Source: JAWSVE01 sp033852115 (GTDB lineage: Bacteria > Pseudomonadota > Gammaproteobacteria > Pseudomonadales > Cellvibrionaceae). Taken from it: DNA of 64,000 bases. The notes beneath the pieces are model-generated. The model was not told the origin of the DNA. It saw only the letters and a program-made list of their open reading frames with translations, and ran no database searches. Shown piece after piece: positions 61,716 to 64,000 of the stretch; the first letter of the stretch is position 1, and the number at the start of each line of letters is the position of its first letter. The position numbers were made by a program, and so were the translations under genes. The stretch covers positions 620,001 through 684,000 of the forward strand of contig JAWSVE010000003.1 in assembly GCA_033852115.1 (NCBI GenBank), in the 5' to 3' direction.

Positions 61716-61814
61716 TCAGAAAACATGACCATGGTAAGTTCGAACAATCGAACTACGAATATCCTCTTTTGATGCGTACACGCTGCTCCACAACAATAAG
61801 GTTGAACAAGTCAT
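61716..61814 (-). CDS. Candidate small gene, 32 codons, with strong ribosome binding site
   Basis: ATG at 61814-61812, TGA at 61718-61716. AAAGGAGAGG lies eight bases or less before the ATG, better than most annotated genes here. The peptide starts with a short hydrophobic run 'CSTLLLWSSVYA', then 'SKEDIRSSIVRTYHGHVF'. A Ser-Val-Tyr-Ala followed by Ser-Lys-Glu resembles a signal cleavage site, or the run could be a short membrane anchor. A possible promoter (TTGTTC, 17-base spacer, TTTATT at 61841-61869) and a hairpin downstream frame the unit. It may also be the head of a truncated gene. No family is recognised. Confidence 0.42.
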   Translation of the reverse strand: MTCSTLLLWSSVYASKEDIRSSIVRTYHGHVF

Positions 61815-61840
61815 AACATCCTCTCCTTTTGAAAAAGGTC

Positions 61841-61869
61841 AATAAAAGGCGGAAAGCATTCCCGAACAA
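61841..61869 (-). promoter_or_regulatory. Possible promoter of the small minus-strand gene
   Basis: On the minus strand TTGTTC (61869-61864) and TTTATT (61846-61841) are 17 bases apart, giving a leader of about 20 bases that contains the ribosome binding site. The hexamers are only moderate matches. Confidence 0.3.
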
Positions 61870-62154
61870 CTGCAACACAAGTGCTCCAAAATTTTCCGGC
61901 AGTGCCTTCACTACTTATCTTGCGAACTCTGTGCCAAGCCTGAAAACTTTTCGTAACCCTCGGTTTTATAACAATTTATTGATGTCTTTTGCAGATTAAG
62001 TTGCAATACTAACGCGCAACGTTACGCATCAATTTCAGACACTCAGCCTCTAATTGGTGCATATCTATCGATTGCAGATATCAATCACAATCGTCTTTTT
62101 CGGAAACCGTTTGAGGTTTATCATCACCTTTGTCATCTCGAGTCGAGTAATACT

Positions 62155-62799
62155 ATGCAATTAATTTCTGTCAATTTATCCGACGCTAAAACTCTTACGA
62201 TAGGAAAGAAATCCCAACTCACTGGAATATTCAAAGAAGCATGCGACACTAGTATGCATGTCGGGCCACTCGGTGTGACGGGGGATACCATTATCAATAC
62301 GAAATTTCACGGAGGGCTAGATCAAGCGATCTACTGTTACCATCTAGAGGACTATCAATGGTGGGAAGAAAAATTAGACCAGGCGCTACCGCCCGGTACC
62401 TTTGGGGAAAATTTCACGTTGCAGGGTTTAGCCAATATTGATTTTCGGGTGGGTGATCGCTTGAAAATCAAAAACGTCGTTCTAGAGCTGACATCGCCGC
62501 GCGTACCCTGCGCAACTTTTGCCGCACGTATGGGTGATACAACATTCCTAAAAGAATTTGTCGCTGCCAATCGATCTGGTGCGTATGCTAGAGTTATTCA
62601 GGCAGGGAATGTATCAAGAGGCAATGCGGTGGACTTTATTCCAAACCGCGAAAACTATCCGACACTCAAAGATGTTTTTCATCATCGCCACAGTAAACAA
62701 CCAGACCCTGATGTACTGCGACAAGCTATAGCATCCCCTATTTCAGAGAAGCTACGACCAAATTTGGAAGAAAGGTTAGACAGTTTGAAGCCCAGATAA
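62155..62799 (+). CDS. MOSC-domain protein, YiiM type
   Basis: 214 residues. Seen: 'GPLGVTGDTIINTKFHGGLDQAIYCYHLEDYQWWEEKL', 'GTFGENFTLQGL' and the MOSC cysteine C119 in 'ELTSPRVPCATFAARM', with a C-terminal '3-alpha' tail from about residue 165. YiiM-type proteins bind molybdenum cofactor and reduce N-hydroxylated compounds such as 6-hydroxylaminopurine. No partner reductase gene is adjacent. It ends 14 bases from the convergent chalcone-isomerase-like gene. Confidence 0.9.
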   Translation: MQLISVNLSDAKTLTIGKKSQLTGIFKEACDTSMHVGPLGVTGDTIINTKFHGGLDQAIYCYHLEDYQWWEEKLDQALPPGTFGENFTLQGLANIDFRVGDRLKIKNVVLELTSPRVPCATFAARMGDTTFLKEFVAANRSGAYARVIQAGNVSRGNAVDFIPNRENYPTLKDVFHHRHSKQPDPDVLRQAIASPISEKLRPNLEERLDSLKPR

Positions 62800-62813
62800 C
62801 AGAGCAATATCAA

Positions 62814-63440
62814 TTAGTTTTGAGCCACACTTAAATCGCCACTGGCAGCTTTTAACTGTAGTTGTTGCGTGACTGCCTTAAGTTCACGATCAACCTGTCC
62901 ACCGGCAAACAGTTCTCGCTTAAATGACGAAGACAAAGGCACATCCCCTGCAACCGCGTTAAGTAACACGCCCATCAAATCTAAAGATGCATAAGTTGCT
63001 AGCAGACGCTTATTGTAAAAAATCGACATGTTAGTTTCGCCATCAAAGTGAAGAACAACTGAATCACCCGCTTTGAAGCTGTTGGTAAATGTGCTGGCAA
63101 AAGCGTCAAGATTGGCTTTTTCTTGGATAATTAACGCGTCAGAATTGTTGATTACTGCGCCTCTAACCCACAATTGTGAGAACTTATTTGTGGGCATCTC
63201 CCGCAGAAACTTGATTTCCAACTGCACCTCGCCGCCCTGTTCATGTAATTGGGTAATCGATTGGACCGGGACCGAGGTGTAGAGCTCTGTCACAAAGTAC
63301 TTCCGACGTAACTCTTCGTAGATCGAGACACCATTTAAATGACTGTGGGTTAGCGATGTTTGCGAACTTTCGCTGACAGCAAAAGAAAAAGGCGAATGGA
63401 TCAATGCTAAAAAGCAACCTGCGATAACGTGTTTTCTCAT
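62814..63440 (-). CDS. Secreted chalcone-isomerase-like protein
   Basis: 208 residues. Seen: a signal peptide (cleavage after 'PFSFA'), then 'NGVSIYEELRRKYFVTELYTSVPVQS', 'EVQLEIKFLREMPTNKFSQLWVRGA', 'FKAGDSVVLHFDGETNMSIFYNKRLLATY' and 'LLNAVAGDVPLSSSFKRELFAG', the pattern of the bacterial chalcone_isomerase-like (PF16036-type) family. The family fold resembles fatty-acid-binding chalcone isomerase relatives; enzymatic activity is not established. An exported lipid-binding role is a guess. It is convergent with the MOSC gene. Confidence 0.82.
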   Translation of the reverse strand: MRKHVIAGCFLALIHSPFSFAVSESSQTSLTHSHLNGVSIYEELRRKYFVTELYTSVPVQSITQLHEQGGEVQLEIKFLREMPTNKFSQLWVRGAVINNSDALIIQEKANLDAFASTFTNSFKAGDSVVLHFDGETNMSIFYNKRLLATYASLDLMGVLLNAVAGDVPLSSSFKRELFAGGQVDRELKAVTQQLQLKAASGDLSVAQN

Positions 63441-63775
63441 GGCGATACATCCACCCCATAACTCAACATATTGAAAAAACTTCCCGAAATGCGTTAAGCC
63501 CTGAGCTTAATTTTCGAGACCGCGTATAAATTCAAGAAGATAAGTCTACGGTACACCCCAAAATTGGTACCGAATCAGAAATAGTGGTTGCAGGTAAAAT
63601 CACCTCACAAATCTGTTGAGGTATAATAGAGCAGGTGTATGACAAATAAAATACTACACAATCCGTCGGTCGAAAGAATTACCCGTTTAGTATTTAAAGT
63701 GTTATCCAGATCTACATTTTGGCGGGAACAACGGTTGGAAAAATTGGTGCTCACATTAATGTAAGCACCTGTTTT
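63441..63775 (+). other. 335-base interval before the transaldolase end, with a possible small transcript
   Basis: A perfect TATAAT on the plus strand (63622-63627) lies upstream of a 41-codon frame (63639-63764), and the interval ends in a hairpin terminator (63746-63777). The first 160 bases must hold the promoter of the chalcone-isomerase-like gene on the minus strand; no clear hexamers were found. No recognised RNA family is visible. Confidence 0.5.
63639..63764 (+). CDS. Candidate small frame, 41 codons, ending in a terminator
   Basis: ATG 63639 to TAA 63762-63764. The peptide is basic and amphipathic with 'RITRLVFKVLSRSTFWREQRLEKLV'. Its TATAAT lies only 12 bases upstream, so a message would be nearly leaderless; AGGTG is too close to the ATG to be a normal ribosome binding site. 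The stop lies inside the terminator stem, which is unusual for a coding gene. A non-coding RNA from the same promoter is as likely. Confidence 0.22.
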   Translation: MTNKILHNPSVERITRLVFKVLSRSTFWREQRLEKLVLTLM

Positions 63776-63777
63776 TT
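63746..63777. terminator. Bidirectional rho-independent terminator
   Basis: GGTGCTCACAT (63746-63756) pairs with ATGTAAGCACC (63759-63769) with one mismatch and a two-base loop. The plus side is followed by TGTTTTTT and the minus side by AATTTTTCC, so it can end transcription both ways. On the minus strand it immediately follows the transaldolase stop. Confidence 0.88.
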
Positions 63778-64000
63778 ACGCGTTGCTTTCAATTAGTTGG
63801 CACAACTTTAAATAATCTTGATGAAAACGCCGAATTCCATCACTTAATTTTTCAGTCGCCATAGCATCTTCATTTAACATCCATCGAAATGTCGTTTCAT
63901 TTAACTCAATGCGCTCCAAATTTAATGACTTAGTTTTCTCAACTGATAATTGTTCAGGCAACGGATCGGAGGACTCAGATAGTTCGTTCAACAGTGCGGG
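63776..64000 (-). CDS. tal: Transaldolase, C-terminal part only
   Basis: Seventy-four codons are present, running off the window end; the true start lies beyond base 64000. Seen: 'PALLNEL', an acidic linker, then 'ELNETTFRWMLNEDAMATEKLSDGIRRFHQDYLKLCQLIE', which matches the C-terminal helices of TalB-type transaldolases ('[30 protein letters not shown]' in E. coli). It transfers dihydroxyacetone units between sugar phosphates in the pentose phosphate pathway. The catalytic lysine is outside the window. Confidence 0.88.
   Translation of the reverse strand, partial: PALLNELSESSDPLPEQLSVEKTKSLNLERIELNETTFRWMLNEDAMATEKLSDGIRRFHQDYLKLCQLIESNA

Larger units (their letters stand above)
61427..62154 (+). 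other. 728-base interval between cysZ and the MOSC gene
   Basis: This is the longest gene-poor stretch of the window. It holds a set of short direct repeats of an ACTCGTAA unit (61592-61651), a strong perfect hairpin (61648-61685), a 32-codon minus-strand candidate gene with a ribosome binding site (61716-61814) and a possible promoter for it (61841-61869). The stretches 61427-61590 and 61870-62154 show nothing recognisable apart from being AT-rich. Confidence 0.7.

Noticed and set aside
61735..61760. tRNA T-arm-like GTTCGAACAATCGAAC segment
   Set aside because: No acceptor, D or anticodon stems can be drawn around it; it is a local inverted repeat within the candidate small gene.

Overview
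The window reads as a conserved chromosomal segment of a marine-type gammaproteobacterium, most likely of the Cellvibrionales/Pseudomonadales neighbourhood. This rests on gene order (rplM-rpsI-petABC-sspAB, kdsD-kdsC-lptCAB-rpoN-hpf-ptsN-rapZ-ptsO, mreBCD-maf-rng-yhdP, gatCAB), a PA4642-family protein and a HisZ-type short HisG. Genus-level placement cannot be made from the sequence alone. No rRNA, tRNA, CRISPR array, prophage or insertion sequence was recognised. Coding density is high and both strands are used.

Region by region: 1-3.4 kb holds the 3' end of xseA, then a TPP riboswitch controlling thiO-thiS-thiG and a small secreted protein. 3.4-6.5 kb has a DUF3524/QTMAN-type glycosyltransferase, a PGPGW membrane protein and an acyl-CoA dehydrogenase. 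6.5-11.5 kb (minus strand) is a four-gene operon that appears to encode a closed glucosylglycerate cycle: glycerate kinase, phosphatase, GpgS-type synthase and glucosylglycerate phosphorylase. 11.7-14.4 kb has a DMT exporter, an SDR oxidoreductase and rsmI. 14.4-18 kb is the lpoA-yraN-diaA-dolP envelope cluster. 18-23.5 kb has ppc, lemA and an M48 protease.

23.6-33.3 kb: sspB and sspA, the bc1 complex with cytochrome b and c1 fused in one reading frame, rpsI-rplM, zapE, zapG, a DegS/AlgW-type protease and hisD. 33.3-47.4 kb: hisG, murA, ibaG, an mlaC without its mlaFEDB partners, then yrbG, kdsD, kdsC, lptC, lptA, lptB, rpoN, hpf, ptsN, rapZ, ptsO, mgtE and darP. 47.4-56.6 kb (minus): yhdP, rng, maf, mreD, mreC, mreB. 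57-64 kb: gatCAB, a PA4642 protein, cysZ, a YiiM-type MOSC protein, a chalcone-isomerase-like secreted protein and the 3' end of a transaldolase gene.

Main points for a second look: (i) the self-contained glucosylglycerate synthesis/recycling operon; (ii) mreC, which seems to start at an AUU codon; (iii) the cytochrome b-c1 fusion; (iv) a bacterial relative of the vertebrate tRNA-queuosine mannosyltransferase; (v) the orphan mlaC; and (vi) three small open frames in intergenic spaces, the best being a 32-codon frame at 61716-61814 (minus) with a strong ribosome binding site and a downstream hairpin.
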